The position numbers and the translations under genes were made by a program. Below are positions 41,564-50,194 of a DNA stretch of 64,000 bases, in pieces; position 1 is the first letter of the stretch, and every line of letters starts with the position of its first letter. This DNA comes from Pseudonocardia phyllosphaerae. GTDB taxonomy: Bacteria > Actinomycetota > Actinomycetes > Mycobacteriales > Pseudonocardiaceae. The stretch is taken from NCBI RefSeq assembly GCF_046546475.1, contig NZ_JBKGXS010000010.1, positions 124,001 to 188,000 of the forward strand, in the 5' to 3' direction. The notes below the pieces were generated by a model. That model saw only the letters and a program-made list of their open reading frames with translations. It made no database searches and was not told the origin of the DNA.

Positions 41564-41974
41564 TCAGCCGGGCAGCAGGGTGAACTGCACCGAGCGGGTC
41601 GGGTTGTCCACGTTGGTGTCCACCAGGCAGATCGACTGCCAGGTGCCGAGCGCGAGCCGGCCGTCGAGCACCGGCACCGTCGTCGACGGCGGGACGAACG
41701 CGGGCAGTACGTGGTCGCGGCCGTGGCCGGCGCTGCCGTGCCGGTGGTACCAGCGGTCGTCGGCGGGGAGCAGCTCCCGCAGACGGGCGAGCAGATCGGC
41801 GTCGCTGCCTGCCCCGGTCTCGATCACGGCGATACCGGCGGTGGCGTGCGGGACGAAGACGTTCAGCAGTCCGTCGACCGCACCGGCCTCGGACAGGAAC
41901 CGTTCGATCCGGTGCGTCAGATCGACGACGGTCTCCTCCGCCCCGGTGTGGATCTCGATCAGTTCGCTGTGCAC
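41564..41974 (-). CDS. YjbQ-family protein (UPF0047)
   Basis: 136-aa protein with the UPF0047 signatures PHATAGIAVIETG (residues near 40) and WYHRHGSAGHGRDHVLPAF, ending WQSICLVDTNVDNPTRSVQF. E. coli YjbQ shows weak thiamine-phosphate-synthase activity, but the physiological role is unsettled. I start at the GTG at 41974 (VHSELIEIHTG), which matches relatives and follows a TAGGGT box by eight bases; the in-frame codon at 41998 lies upstream of the box. Confidence 0.88.
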   Translation of the reverse strand: MHSELIEIHTGAEETVVDLTHRIERFLSEAGAVDGLLNVFVPHATAGIAVIETGAGSDADLLARLRELLPADDRWYHRHGSAGHGRDHVLPAFVPPSTTVPVLDGRLALGTWQSICLVDTNVDNPTRSVQFTLLPG

Positions 41975-41982
41975 GTCCACGA

Positions 41983-42004
41983 ACCCTAGGCTCGTCACTA
42001 GGGT
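41983..42004. promoter_or_regulatory. divergent -10 boxes for yjbQ and the class V aminotransferase
   Basis: TAGGGT occurs on each strand: minus strand at 41983-41988, eight bases before GTG 41974, and plus strand at 41999-42004, eight bases before ATG 42013. The two promoters face away from each other with ten bases between the boxes, so both genes should be leaderless and may compete for polymerase. Confidence 0.6.
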
Positions 42005-42012
42005 CGGGCAGC

Positions 42013-43110
42013 ATGGAACGCGCTGTGACCGTGCATGCTTTCGGGCGACAGTTCCGCCACCGACCGGGTTACCTGAACGCCGCGTCCATCGGCGTTCCCC
42101 CGCAGGAAGCGGCCGACGCCGTCGCCGAGGCGGTGCGTTCCTGGGCCGACGGCCGGTCCCGGCCCGCCGACTTCGACTCCGCCGTCGAGACCGCCCGCGC
42201 CGGGTTCGCGGCGCTGACCGGGATGCCGGTCGACGACGTCGCCCAGGGCGCCACCGTGTCCGGGCTGGTCGCCGATCTGGCCGCCGGCGTCCCGGACGGC
42301 ACCCGGGTGCTCGTCGCCGAGCACGAGTTCGCCAGCCTCACCCGGCCGTTCGCCCGGCAGGCCCGGCGCGGGGTGCGGGTCACCGCGGTTCCGCTGCCCG
42401 AGCTGGCCGCGCACGCCGGCGGGCACGACGTCGTCGCGGTGTCGGTGGTGCAGTCCGCCGACGGCCGTATCGCCGACCTCGACGCGCTGCACGACGCCCG
42501 CGCCCGGCACGGCGTCCGGCTGCTCTACGACCTCAGCCAGGCCGCGGGCTGGTTCCCGGTCCGCCGCACCGCGGTCACCGGGGCCGACGCCGTCGTCGCG
42601 GCCGGGTACAAGTGGCTCATGGCCCCGCGCGGCGCGGCCTGGCTCGCCCGCCGTCCGACGTGGACGGACGGTCCGCCGCGCGGACGGGCGTGGCCGGAGC
42701 CCCCGGGCAGCGCGGCCGGCTGGTACGGCGCCGCCGACCGCGCCACCGGGATGTACGTGCCCGACCCGGCGCCGCGGCCCGGTCCGGCCGGGACCGAGGA
42801 GTCCCCGGTGTGGCTCGCCCACGTCGGCGCGGCGGTGACGCTGCCCTGGCTGGCGGAGCTGGACCCGCAGGCCTTGTACGACGAGGTCGTCGGGCACGCC
42901 GACGCGCTGCGCGACCGGCTGGGGCTCGCACCGTCCGGCTCGGCGGTCGTGTCGGTGCGCGACCCCGGTGTGGCCGACCGGCTCGCCGGGGAGGGGATCA
43001 CCGCGTCGGTCCGGGGCGGTGCGGCCCGGCTGGCGTTCCACCTCGCCGCCACCGGCGACGACGTCGACGCGGCCGCCCGGGCGCTGTCCGGCGCCGCGCT
43101 CGCCGGTTGA
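42013..43110 (+). CDS. class V aminotransferase / cysteine-desulfurase-like PLP protein
   Basis: 365-aa PLP enzyme. The N-terminal GYLNAASIGVPP and the PLP lysine in AAGYKWLMAPRG (Lys200) are typical of fold-type I class V proteins; LLYDLSQAAGWFPV contains the cofactor-binding Asp. It resembles EgtE-like and selenocysteine-lyase-like proteins, but no other ergothioneine gene is nearby, so the reaction is undecided. No Cys is visible in the loop where desulfurases carry their catalytic cysteine, which argues against a cysteine desulfurase. ATG follows a TAGGGT box by eight bases. Confidence 0.85.
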   Translation: MERAVTVHAFGRQFRHRPGYLNAASIGVPPQEAADAVAEAVRSWADGRSRPADFDSAVETARAGFAALTGMPVDDVAQGATVSGLVADLAAGVPDGTRVLVAEHEFASLTRPFARQARRGVRVTAVPLPELAAHAGGHDVVAVSVVQSADGRIADLDALHDARARHGVRLLYDLSQAAGWFPVRRTAVTGADAVVAAGYKWLMAPRGAAWLARRPTWTDGPPRGRAWPEPPGSAAGWYGAADRATGMYVPDPAPRPGPAGTEESPVWLAHVGAAVTLPWLAELDPQALYDEVVGHADALRDRLGLAPSGSAVVSVRDPGVADRLAGEGITASVRGGAARLAFHLAATGDDVDAAARALSGAALAG

Positions 43111-43141
43111 GGGGCGGTCACCGGCCGAGGAGCGGGGCGAC

Positions 43142-43648
43142 TCAGGTGCGGCCGGGGAACACCGGCACGACCGGCGACCGGTCGGTCACCTGCCGCCAGA
43201 ACGCGACCCGGCCGGTGCAGGCGACCATCGCCCTGAGCGCGGCCCCGCGCAGCGCCGCGGCGCTCGAACGCTCCAGCACCGAGCGCCACCCGGCGATCGC
43301 GTCGGTCTCGGCGGCGACCAGCAGCGCCCCGGCCGATGGCGCGTCGACCACCGGCTGCGGCGGCGAGTAGGCGGGCAGCGCGGAGACCGGGCGCTCACCG
43401 ACGCTCGACAGCGTCGCGGTCACCTGCCCGCGCAGCGTCTTGTGCGCCTCGATGTCGCCGCGGGCGTGCTTCGCCCAGTCCGGGGGGACGAACGCCACCG
43501 CGAGCGAGTACGCCCACAGCGCGGCGTGCTCGCTGGCCAGCGCCCGTTGCAGGGCCTCCACGGCCACCTTGGGCAGCCCGGAGCGGTCGTCGGAGTCGTC
43601 ACCGGAGTCGTCGTCCTGGCGCGGCGACGCTGCCGCGGTGCCGGTCAC
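43142..43648 (-). CDS. DUF4439 ferritin-like protein
   Basis: 168 aa. The helical EHAALWAYSLAVAFVPP and the later DIEAHKTLR and AETDAIAGWRSVLE blocks give the alternating Glu/His pattern of a ferritin-like four-helix bundle, assigned to DUF4439. A disordered Asp/Ser-rich N-terminus (QDDDSGDDSDDRSG) lies first. GTG start overlaps the stop of the lipoprotein gene by four bases. The pair occupies the position of mycobacterial Rv2843-Rv2844 between proS and rimP. Metal binding is plausible but untested. Confidence 0.82.
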   Translation of the reverse strand: MTGTAAASPRQDDDSGDDSDDRSGLPKVAVEALQRALASEHAALWAYSLAVAFVPPDWAKHARGDIEAHKTLRGQVTATLSSVGERPVSALPAYSPPQPVVDAPSAGALLVAAETDAIAGWRSVLERSSAAALRGAALRAMVACTGRVAFWRQVTDRSPVVPVFPGRT

Positions 43649-44139
43649 GTCAGGATCCCGGCGTAGGTGGAGCAGCAGGCCGCGATCTCCGCGACCAGGC
43701 CGGCCTGCATGGCCGGTGCCTGGTTGACGACCTCGCCTGCCGTGCGGGCCGAGGCGTCCACGGCGTCGCGGACGTCGGCCAGCGAGGCCCGCTGCGGGGT
43801 CGCCGGGACGGGCGCCTCGCCGGGGGTGCGTCCGGCGGCCGCGTCGAGCGCGGTGGCGTGCTCCATCCGCGCGGCCCGCAGCGGCTCGAGGCGTTCGGCC
43901 AGCTTCGGGTCCGACGTCACGGCCGCGGCGATCATCGAGGCGTCCATCCGGGCCTGGTCCGCCATGCCGAGCAGCGGCTCGGACGAGCCGTTGTTCCCGC
44001 CGGAGTCCGACTTGCAGGAAGCCAGCAGGGGAGTGGCGGCGACGGCGGTGGCCGCGATGCGGAGCACCTGCCTGCGGGAGGCGACGGAGCCGCCTCGGGT
44101 CTGGTCGGCCGCTCGCACGGCGCGCGGTCGTCTGCTCAC
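43645..44139 (-). CDS. lipoprotein with Tat-like signal, DUF4439 partner
   Basis: 164 aa. The N-terminus has SRRQVLRIAATAVAATPLLASC: a Tat-like SRRxVL motif, a hydrophobic segment and a lipobox ending in Cys, so the mature domain should be a lipoprotein outside the membrane. The mature part is alpha-helical and may form a helical bundle with the downstream partner. GTG start at 44139; an upstream ribosome-binding site is not evident. Expressed with the ferritin-like gene by overlapping stop/start. Confidence 0.75.
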   Translation of the reverse strand: MSRRPRAVRAADQTRGGSVASRRQVLRIAATAVAATPLLASCKSDSGGNNGSSEPLLGMADQARMDASMIAAAVTSDPKLAERLEPLRAARMEHATALDAAAGRTPGEAPVPATPQRASLADVRDAVDASARTAGEVVNQAPAMQAGLVAEIAACCSTYAGILT

Positions 44140-44274
44140 GAGCGGTCATGGTGCCAGCCGGACGGGCCGTGTCCGGCAGCCACCCACGTGGCCCGGGCCA
44201 CGTACCGGCCGCTCACCGCGGCGCCGGACGGGCGGCGGAGGCCGGTCGGCCGCCGATCACCGGCGGCGGCACGC

Positions 44275-44280
44275 TAGGCT
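44275..44280 (+). promoter_or_regulatory. predicted -10 box for the rimP-nusA-ylxR-infB operon
   Basis: TAGGCT lies about 130 bases before rimP, giving a leadered transcript with a CTCCC/GGGAG hairpin (44326-44341) in the 5' UTR. The -35 is weak. Confidence 0.45.
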
Positions 44281-44409
44281 CGTCGGCCGTCCCCGCCCAC
44301 CGATCCACCGGCCGTCCGTCGTGCACTCCCGCAGCCGGGAGCCACTTCGCCCGGACCGGTGCGGCCCGGCGTGCGACGGCGACCGCACCCGCGACCAGGA
44401 AGGCCTCCC

Positions 44410-45036
44410 ATGCGCAGCACGGACCCCGCAGAGCTGTCCGAGCAGCTGCGCGGCCTGCTCGAGCCCGTCGTCAGCGACGCCGGCCTCGAGATCGACGCCG
44501 TGGAGGTGCGGACCGCGGGCCGCAAGCACTCGGTCAAGCTGGTCGTCGACCACCCGGAGACCTCCGGCGAGACCGGCATCGACCTCGACGCCATCGCGAA
44601 GCTGAGTCGCGCCGCCGCCGCCGAGCTCGACCCGCACGAGCACCTCATCGAGGGCTCCTACACCCTCGAGGTGACCTCGCCGGGGCTCGACCGCCCGCTG
44701 ACCCGCCCGCGGGACTGGCGCCGCAACTTCCTGCGGCTGGCCACGATCACCCTCACCGGCGGCGACGCCATCGAGGCGCGGATCGGGAAGGCCGGCGAGG
44801 AGCGGGTCCAGGTCGCCGTGCGCGGCACCGGCAAGGGCCGCAGGCCCGAGCTGCGCGACCTGCCCTACGACGAGGTGGACAAGGCCCGGGTCGAGGTCGA
44901 GTTCAAGGCGCCCCCGGCCGCCGAGACCGCGCTGCTCGACCCCGGCGGCGACAGCGGCGACAGCGGCAGCGGCGACAGCGGCAGGGACGGCGACGGGGAC
45001 ACGGACAGCACGCACACGCACGAGGAGAACCGGTGA
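44410..45036 (+). CDS. rimP: ribosome maturation factor RimP
   Basis: 30S assembly factor, 208 aa. The N-terminal alpha/beta domain with LLEPVVSDAGLEIDAVEV and the block YTLEVTSPGLDRPL are the family signatures, followed by the SH3-like barrel ending EVEFK. The C-terminal 30 residues are a Gly/Asp/Ser repeat tail (GDSGDSGSGDSG) and probably disordered. AGGAAGG precedes the ATG at 44410. Its stop overlaps the nusA start by four bases. Confidence 0.95.
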   Translation: MRSTDPAELSEQLRGLLEPVVSDAGLEIDAVEVRTAGRKHSVKLVVDHPETSGETGIDLDAIAKLSRAAAAELDPHEHLIEGSYTLEVTSPGLDRPLTRPRDWRRNFLRLATITLTGGDAIEARIGKAGEERVQVAVRGTGKGRRPELRDLPYDEVDKARVEVEFKAPPAAETALLDPGGDSGDSGSGDSGRDGDGDTDSTHTHEENR

Positions 45037-46067
45037 ACGTCGACATCCCCGCCCTGCGGGCCATCGAGCGGGACAAGGAGATCCCGTTCGAGACCGTGCT
45101 GGAGGCGATCGAGTCCGCGTTGCTCACCGCCTACCGCCACACCGAGGGCAGCTTCTCCGACGCCCGCGTCGACATCGACCGCAAGACCGGGGTCGTCCGG
45201 GTGCTGGCCCGCGACCCCGACGAGGCGGGCGAGGACGGCACGCCGGGCCCCGAGTTCGACGACACCCCCGAGGGCTTCGGCCGGATCGCCGCGACCACCG
45301 CGCGCCAGGTGATCGTGCAGCGGCTGCGCGACGCCGAGCACGAGCGCACCTACGGCGAGTTCGCCACCCAGGAGGGCGAGGTCGTCGCCGGGGTCGTGCA
45401 GCGCGACGCCCGCGCGAACTCCCGCGGCGTCGTCGTCGTCGAGCTGGGTGGGGGCACCGAGGCTGTGCTGCCCGCGGCCGAGCAGGTCCCCGGCGAGGTC
45501 TACAAGCACGGCGACCGCATCCGCTGCTACGTCGTCGGCGTCAACCGCGGCCCGCGCGGCACGTCGATCACGCTGTCGCGCACGCACCCCAACCTGGTGC
45601 GCAAGCTGTTCGCGTTCGAGGTCCCGGAGATCGCCGACGGCACCGTGGAGATCGTCTCGGTGGCGCGCGAGGCCGGCTACCGCTCCAAGATCGCGGTGCG
45701 GTCGACCCGCTCCGGGCTCAACGCCAAGGGCGCCTGCATCGGCCCGATGGGGGCCCGGGTGCGCGGCGTGATGGGCGAGCTCGACGGAGAGAAGATCGAC
45801 ATCATCGACTGGTCCGAGGACCCGGGCGAGTTCGTCGGGAACGCGCTGTCGCCGTCGAAGGTCGTCTCGGTGACCGTGCTCGACGAGCGGGCGCGGGTCG
45901 CCCGCGTCGTGGTCCCGGACTTCCAGCTGTCGCTGGCCATCGGCAAGGAGGGGCAGAACGCCCGCCTCGCGGCCCGGCTGACCGGCTGGAAGATCGACAT
46001 CCGCAGCGACGCCGACCCGGGCGCCCAGGTCGGGCCGGACGGCGACCCGGCCGAGGTGTCGTCGTAG
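45033..46067 (+). CDS. nusA: transcription termination/antitermination factor NusA
   Basis: 344 aa. Order of domains: N-terminal RNA-polymerase-binding region, S1 (GEVVAGVVQRDARANSRGVVVVELG), KH1 (RSKIAVRSTRSGLNAKGACIGPMGARVRGVM) and KH2 (QLSLAIGKEGQNARLAARLTGWKIDI). The C-terminal acidic repeats of proteobacterial NusA are absent, as usual in actinobacteria. GTG start overlaps rimP by four bases (GTGA). Confidence 0.95.
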   Translation: MNVDIPALRAIERDKEIPFETVLEAIESALLTAYRHTEGSFSDARVDIDRKTGVVRVLARDPDEAGEDGTPGPEFDDTPEGFGRIAATTARQVIVQRLRDAEHERTYGEFATQEGEVVAGVVQRDARANSRGVVVVELGGGTEAVLPAAEQVPGEVYKHGDRIRCYVVGVNRGPRGTSITLSRTHPNLVRKLFAFEVPEIADGTVEIVSVAREAGYRSKIAVRSTRSGLNAKGACIGPMGARVRGVMGELDGEKIDIIDWSEDPGEFVGNALSPSKVVSVTVLDERARVARVVVPDFQLSLAIGKEGQNARLAARLTGWKIDIRSDADPGAQVGPDGDPAEVSS

Positions 46068-46069
46068 GG

Positions 46070-46462
46070 GTGCCGGGCGAGGGGAGGCCCGCACGGGGCT
46101 CTGCGCTACACTCGGTACCGGCCCGCCGTCGTGGGCCGTCGTCCGACTGTGCAGGCTCCGGCCCGATCCGTACCTGCGTCGGATGCCGGCAGCGGGAGCA
46201 GGCCGACGAACTGTTGCGGTTGGTACTGGAGAACGGACACCTCGTCCCGGACCCGCGCCACCGCCTCCCCGGCCGGGGTGCCTGGTTGCACCCCACGACG
46301 GGGTGCCTCGACCGGGCCGAGCGGCGCTCGGCGTTCAACCGGGCGTTCCGCGTCCGGGGACAACTGGACGCCACCGCCGTGCGGCACCGGATCCAGGATC
46401 AGCAGGGGCCGGGGACCCTCCCCGGCCCGTCAGTGGAAGAGAGCATGGTCGACCCGTCATGA
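46070..46462 (+). CDS. ylxR: YlxR (DUF448) family RNA-binding protein
   Basis: 130-aa protein of the YlxR family, always between nusA and infB. The signature IRTCVGCRQREQADELLRLV and GRGAWLHPTTGCLDRAERRSAFNRAFR are present. The GTG at 46070, two bases after the nusA stop, is the only in-frame start before the conserved core; it adds about 33 unconserved residues. TACACT at 46107-46112 resembles a -10 box inside the gene and might serve infB. Proposed roles include RNA binding and RNase P interaction. Confidence 0.88.
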   Translation: MPGEGRPARGSALHSVPARRRGPSSDCAGSGPIRTCVGCRQREQADELLRLVLENGHLVPDPRHRLPGRGAWLHPTTGCLDRAERRSAFNRAFRVRGQLDATAVRHRIQDQQGPGTLPGPSVEESMVDPS

Positions 46463-46501
46463 GCCAGCAGTGAAGATCGCACCATGAACGTGCTTCGACA
46501 C

Positions 46502-46507
46502 TAGGTT
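46502..46507 (+). promoter_or_regulatory. possible internal promoter upstream of infB
   Basis: TAGGTT lies about 50 bases before the infB start, in the 96-bp gap after ylxR. The -35 (GCACCA) is poor, so it may be only a secondary promoter. Confidence 0.3.
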
Positions 46508-46558
46508 CGAGGTCGAGCGGGAACCGCCGCCCGGCCTCCGGTCAGTACAAGGAGAGCA

Positions 46559-49500
46559 GTGGCAGGCAAGGCCCGCGTGCACGAGCTCGCGAAAGAGCTC
46601 GGTATCAGCAGTAAGCAGGTCCTCAGCAAGCTGCAGGACCTCGGGGAGTACGTGAAGTCTCCCTCGTCCACCGTCGAGGCCCCGGTCGCGCGCAAGCTGC
46701 GCGACTCGATGGCAGGCGGTGGCTCCGGCGCGTCCGGCAACGGCGCCTCCGGCAACGGCGGTCAGCGTCGCGGCTCCGGTGCCCCCGGTGGCACCCGCCC
46801 GCGTCCGTCCGGTGGTGGCTCCGGCGCTCCGTCGCCGTCGCGCCCCACCCCCAAGCCCGGCCCGACGCCCGGTGCGTCGCCGTCCGGCCCCGCTCCGAAG
46901 CCCGGTCCGCGCCCGGGGCCCTCGCAGGGTGCCCCGTCGCCGTCGGCTCCGAAGCCCGGCCCGGCCGCGCCCAAGCCCGGCCCCGCGGCGCCGAAGCCCG
47001 CCGCGCAGCCGGAGACCCCCGAGCCGAAGGCCCCGCAGCCGCAGGCCCCGGCGGCCGACGCCGGCTCGTCCGCGCCGTCGGCTCCGAAGCCCGGCCCGGC
47101 CGCGCCCAAGCCCGGTCCCGCGGCTCCGAAGCCGGGCCCCAAGCCCGGTCCGGCCGCGCCGAAGCCCGGCCAGTCCGGTCAGCAGTCCGGCGGTCGCCCC
47201 TCCGGCGGCCAGCAGCCCGGCGGTCGCCCCTCCGGCGGCCAGCAGGGCGGCGGCGACGCGCCGCGCGGCCCGAAGCCCGGCCCGCGTCAGCCGCGCGTCG
47301 GCAACAACCCGTTCGGCGTCGGTCAGGGCTCGTCCCGCCCGGCCCCGCGCCCCGGCCCGCCCCAGCAGGGCGGCGGCCAGCAGGGTGGCGGTCAGCAGGG
47401 CGGCGGCCAGCAGGGCGGCGGCGCCCCCCAGCAGCCGGCCGCGCGTTCCGGTGAGGCCCCGCCGCGTCCCCCGCGTCCGGGCGGTGCCCCGGGTGCGGGC
47501 GGTCCGCGTCCGAGCCCCGGCAACATGCCGCCGCGGCCGAACCCGGGCATGATGCCCTCGCGTCCGGCGGCGGGCCGGCCCGGTGCCGGTGGCCGTGGTG
47601 GCCCCGGTGGTGGCCGTGGCGGTCCCGGCGGCGGTCGTGGTGGCCCCGGTGGCGGTCGTCCCGGTGGTGGCGGCGGCGGTTTCCGTCCCGGTGGCGGCGG
47701 TCCCGGTGGGCCGCCCCCGGCCGGTGGGTTCCGCGGTCGTCCCGGTGGTGGTCGTCCGGGTGGTCGCGGCGGTGCCGCGGGTGCCTTCGGTCGTCCCGGC
47801 GGCCCGGCCCGCAAGGGCCGCAAGTCGAAGCGGCAGAAGCGCCAGGAGTTCGACTCCATGGCCGCTCCGTCGGTCGGCGGCGTCCGCCTGCCCAAGGGCG
47901 GCGGCGAGACGATCCGTCTCCCGCGCGGCTCCTCGCTGACCGACTTCGCCGAGAAGATCAACGCCAACCCGGCGTCGCTGGTCCAGGTGCTGTTCCACCT
48001 GGGCGAGATGATCACGGCGACGGCCTCGGTCTCGGACGAGATCCTCGAGCTGCTCGGCCAGGAGATGAACTACAACATCCAGGTCGTCAGCCCGGAGGAG
48101 GAGGACCGCGAGCTTCTCGAGTCCTTCGACATCGAGTTCGGCGACGAGGGTGACGACGCCGACCTGGCCGCCCGTCCGCCGGTGGTGACCATCATGGGTC
48201 ACGTCGACCACGGTAAGACGCGGCTGCTGGACACGATCCGCAAGGCCAACGTCCGCGAGGGCGAGGCCGGCGGCATCACCCAGCACATCGGCGCCTACCA
48301 GGTCGAGACCGAGCTGGACGGCCAGGAGCGGGCGGTCACGTTCATCGACACCCCGGGTCACGAGGCGTTCACCGCCATGCGTGCCCGCGGTGCGAAGTCC
48401 ACCGACATCGCGGTCATCGTGGTGGCGGCGGACGACGGCGTGATGCCGCAGACCGTCGAGTCGATCAACCACGCCCAGGCGGCGGACCTGCCGATCGTGG
48501 TCGCGGTCAACAAGATCGACGTCGAGGGTGCGAACCCGCAGAAGGTCCGTCAGCAGCTCACCGAGTACAACCTCGTGGCCGAGGAGTACGGCGGCGAGAC
48601 CATGTTCGTCGACATCTCCGCCCGCCAGGGGCAGAACATCGACGCGCTGCTCGACGCGATCCTGCTGACCGCGGACGCCTCGCTCGACCTGCGGGCCAAC
48701 CCCGACATGGACGCCCAGGGCGTCACGATCGAGGGGCACCTGGACCGCGGCCGCGGCCCGGTGGCCACGGTGCTGGTCCAGCGCGGCACGCTCAAGGTCG
48801 GCGACTCGGTCGTGGCCGGCGACGCCTCCGGACGTGTCCGGCGGATGGTCGACGAGCACGGCAACGACGTCAGCGAGGCCCTGCCGTCGCGTCCGGTGCA
48901 GGTCATCGGTCTGACGTCGGTGCCCGGCGCGGGCGACACGTTCCTCGTCGTCGACGAGGACCGCGTGGCCCGGCAGATCGCCGACCGGCGGCGCGCCCGT
49001 GAGCGCAACGCCGAGCTGGCGAGCCGTCGCAAGCGCGTCAGCCTCGAGGACCTGGACGCGGCCCTCAAGGAGACCAACACCCTCAACCTGATCATCAAGG
49101 GCGACAACTCGGGCACCGTGGAGGCGCTCGAGGAGTCCCTGATGAAGCTGGACGTGGGCGACGACGTGGACCTGCGCGTCATCCACCGCGGCGTCGGTGG
49201 CATCACCGAGGGCGACATCAACCTCGCCATCGCGGACAACGTCATCGTCATGGGCTTCAACGTCCGTGCCGAGGGCAAGGCCACGGAGCTGGCCAACCGC
49301 GAGGGCGTGGAGATCCGCTACTACTCGGTGATCTACCAGGCGATCGAGGAGATCGAGGCGGCCCTGAAGGGCATGCTGAAGCCGGAGTACGAGGAGGTGG
49401 AGCTCGGCCGCGCCGAGGTCCGCGACGTCTTCAAGTCCTCCAAGTTCGGCACCATCGCCGGTTGCCTCGTGATGGGTGGGGAGATCCGCCGGAACGCCCG

Positions 49501-49690
49501 GGCGCGCCTGATGCGCGACTCGACGGTGATCCAGGAGAACCTCCCGATCTCCTCGCTGCGCCGGTTCAAGGACGACGTGGTCGAGGTCCGCGAGGGCTTC
49601 GAGTGCGGTATGACGCTCGGCAGCTACTCCGACATCAAGGTCGGCGACGTCATCGAGACGTTCGAGATGCGCGAGAAGCCGCGCGCCTGA
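46559..49690 (+). CDS. infB: translation initiation factor IF-2
   Basis: 1043-aa GTPase that places initiator tRNA on the ribosome. The N-terminal IF2N helix domain (AGKARVHELAKELGISSKQVLSKL) is followed by about 370 residues of low complexity, first KPGP/PKPGPAAP repeats then Gly/Arg-rich runs. A second IF2N-like domain precedes the G domain, with GHVDHGKT at residues 547-554, DTPGHEAF and NKID. Domains II, III and C follow. AAGGAG lies before the GTG. The long linker is typical of actinobacteria and here fairly large. The gene is followed by two strong hairpins. Confidence 0.96.
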   Translation: MAGKARVHELAKELGISSKQVLSKLQDLGEYVKSPSSTVEAPVARKLRDSMAGGGSGASGNGASGNGGQRRGSGAPGGTRPRPSGGGSGAPSPSRPTPKPGPTPGASPSGPAPKPGPRPGPSQGAPSPSAPKPGPAAPKPGPAAPKPAAQPETPEPKAPQPQAPAADAGSSAPSAPKPGPAAPKPGPAAPKPGPKPGPAAPKPGQSGQQSGGRPSGGQQPGGRPSGGQQGGGDAPRGPKPGPRQPRVGNNPFGVGQGSSRPAPRPGPPQQGGGQQGGGQQGGGQQGGGAPQQPAARSGEAPPRPPRPGGAPGAGGPRPSPGNMPPRPNPGMMPSRPAAGRPGAGGRGGPGGGRGGPGGGRGGPGGGRPGGGGGGFRPGGGGPGGPPPAGGFRGRPGGGRPGGRGGAAGAFGRPGGPARKGRKSKRQKRQEFDSMAAPSVGGVRLPKGGGETIRLPRGSSLTDFAEKINANPASLVQVLFHLGEMITATASVSDEILELLGQEMNYNIQVVSPEEEDRELLESFDIEFGDEGDDADLAARPPVVTIMGHVDHGKTRLLDTIRKANVREGEAGGITQHIGAYQVETELDGQERAVTFIDTPGHEAFTAMRARGAKSTDIAVIVVAADDGVMPQTVESINHAQAADLPIVVAVNKIDVEGANPQKVRQQLTEYNLVAEEYGGETMFVDISARQGQNIDALLDAILLTADASLDLRANPDMDAQGVTIEGHLDRGRGPVATVLVQRGTLKVGDSVVAGDASGRVRRMVDEHGNDVSEALPSRPVQVIGLTSVPGAGDTFLVVDEDRVARQIADRRRARERNAELASRRKRVSLEDLDAALKETNTLNLIIKGDNSGTVEALEESLMKLDVGDDVDLRVIHRGVGGITEGDINLAIADNVIVMGFNVRAEGKATELANREGVEIRYYSVIYQAIEEIEAALKGMLKPEYEEVELGRAEVRDVFKSSKFGTIAGCLVMGGEIRRNARARLMRDSTVIQENLPISSLRRFKDDVVEVREGFECGMTLGSYSDIKVGDVIETFEMREKPRA
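46830..47790. repeat. low-complexity coding region of infB
   Basis: Degenerate tandem repeats encode Lys-Pro-Gly-Pro-Ala-Ala-Pro units (about 46850-47170), then Gly-Gln-Gln runs (about 47370-47420) and Gly/Arg-rich runs (about 47580-47780). The codons drift within repeats, suggesting old expansion under coding constraint rather than recent slippage. Confidence 0.7.
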
Positions 49691-49708
49691 GTGCGGTGAG
49701 CAGCAGCT

Positions 49709-49770
49709 CGACGGGGCGGCCGGTGGTGACACCGGCCGCCCCGTCGGCGTCCCGGCCCCTGCGGGCCGGG
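49709..49770 (+). terminator. tandem terminator hairpins after infB
   Basis: First stem: CGACGGGGCGGCCGGTG (49709-49725) pairs perfectly with 49730-49746 around a GTGA loop. Second stem: CCCGGCCC (49751-49758) pairs with GGGCCGGG (49763-49770). They separate infB from DUF503 and rbfA. Confidence 0.8.
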
Positions 49771-49793
49771 TGAGCCCGACCGGGAGGTACGGC

Positions 49794-50090
49794 GTGTACG
49801 TCGGTGCCCTGGAGTGCGACGTCCTGCTCGGCGACGTCCACTCGCTCAAGCAGAAGCGATCGGTGGTCCGGCCGCTGGTCGCCGAGCTGCGCCGGTTCGA
49901 GGTCGCGGCCGCGGAGGCCGGTGACCAGGACCTGTACCGGCGTGCGCTGATCGGGGTCTCCGCGGTGTCGGGCGACCCCGGCCACCTGCGCGCCCTGCTG
50001 GAACGCTGCGAGCGGCTCGTCGCCGCCCGCCCCGAGCTGGAGCTCCTCTCCGCCCGGACCCGCATCTTCGGGCCCGACGACGAGGAGTGA
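49794..50090 (+). CDS. DUF503 family protein
   Basis: 98-aa protein with the family start VYVGALECDVLLGDVHSLKQKRSVVRPLVAELRR. A GGGAGG lies seven bases before the GTG at 49794, so this start is preferred over an in-frame codon at 49770 that lies in the terminator. Occurs between infB and rbfA in many actinobacteria and firmicutes; function unknown, with a suspected link to ribosome maturation from context. Confidence 0.87.
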   Translation: MYVGALECDVLLGDVHSLKQKRSVVRPLVAELRRFEVAAAEAGDQDLYRRALIGVSAVSGDPGHLRALLERCERLVAARPELELLSARTRIFGPDDEE

Positions 50091-50194
50091 GCGAGAGCTC
50101 CGTCCCACCCCCTGACCCGCTCCCGGCGGACCGGCCCGGTCGCCGGGGGACATGCATAGACTCGGGCCCGCACGTCCGGTGGAAGGAGCAGGAC

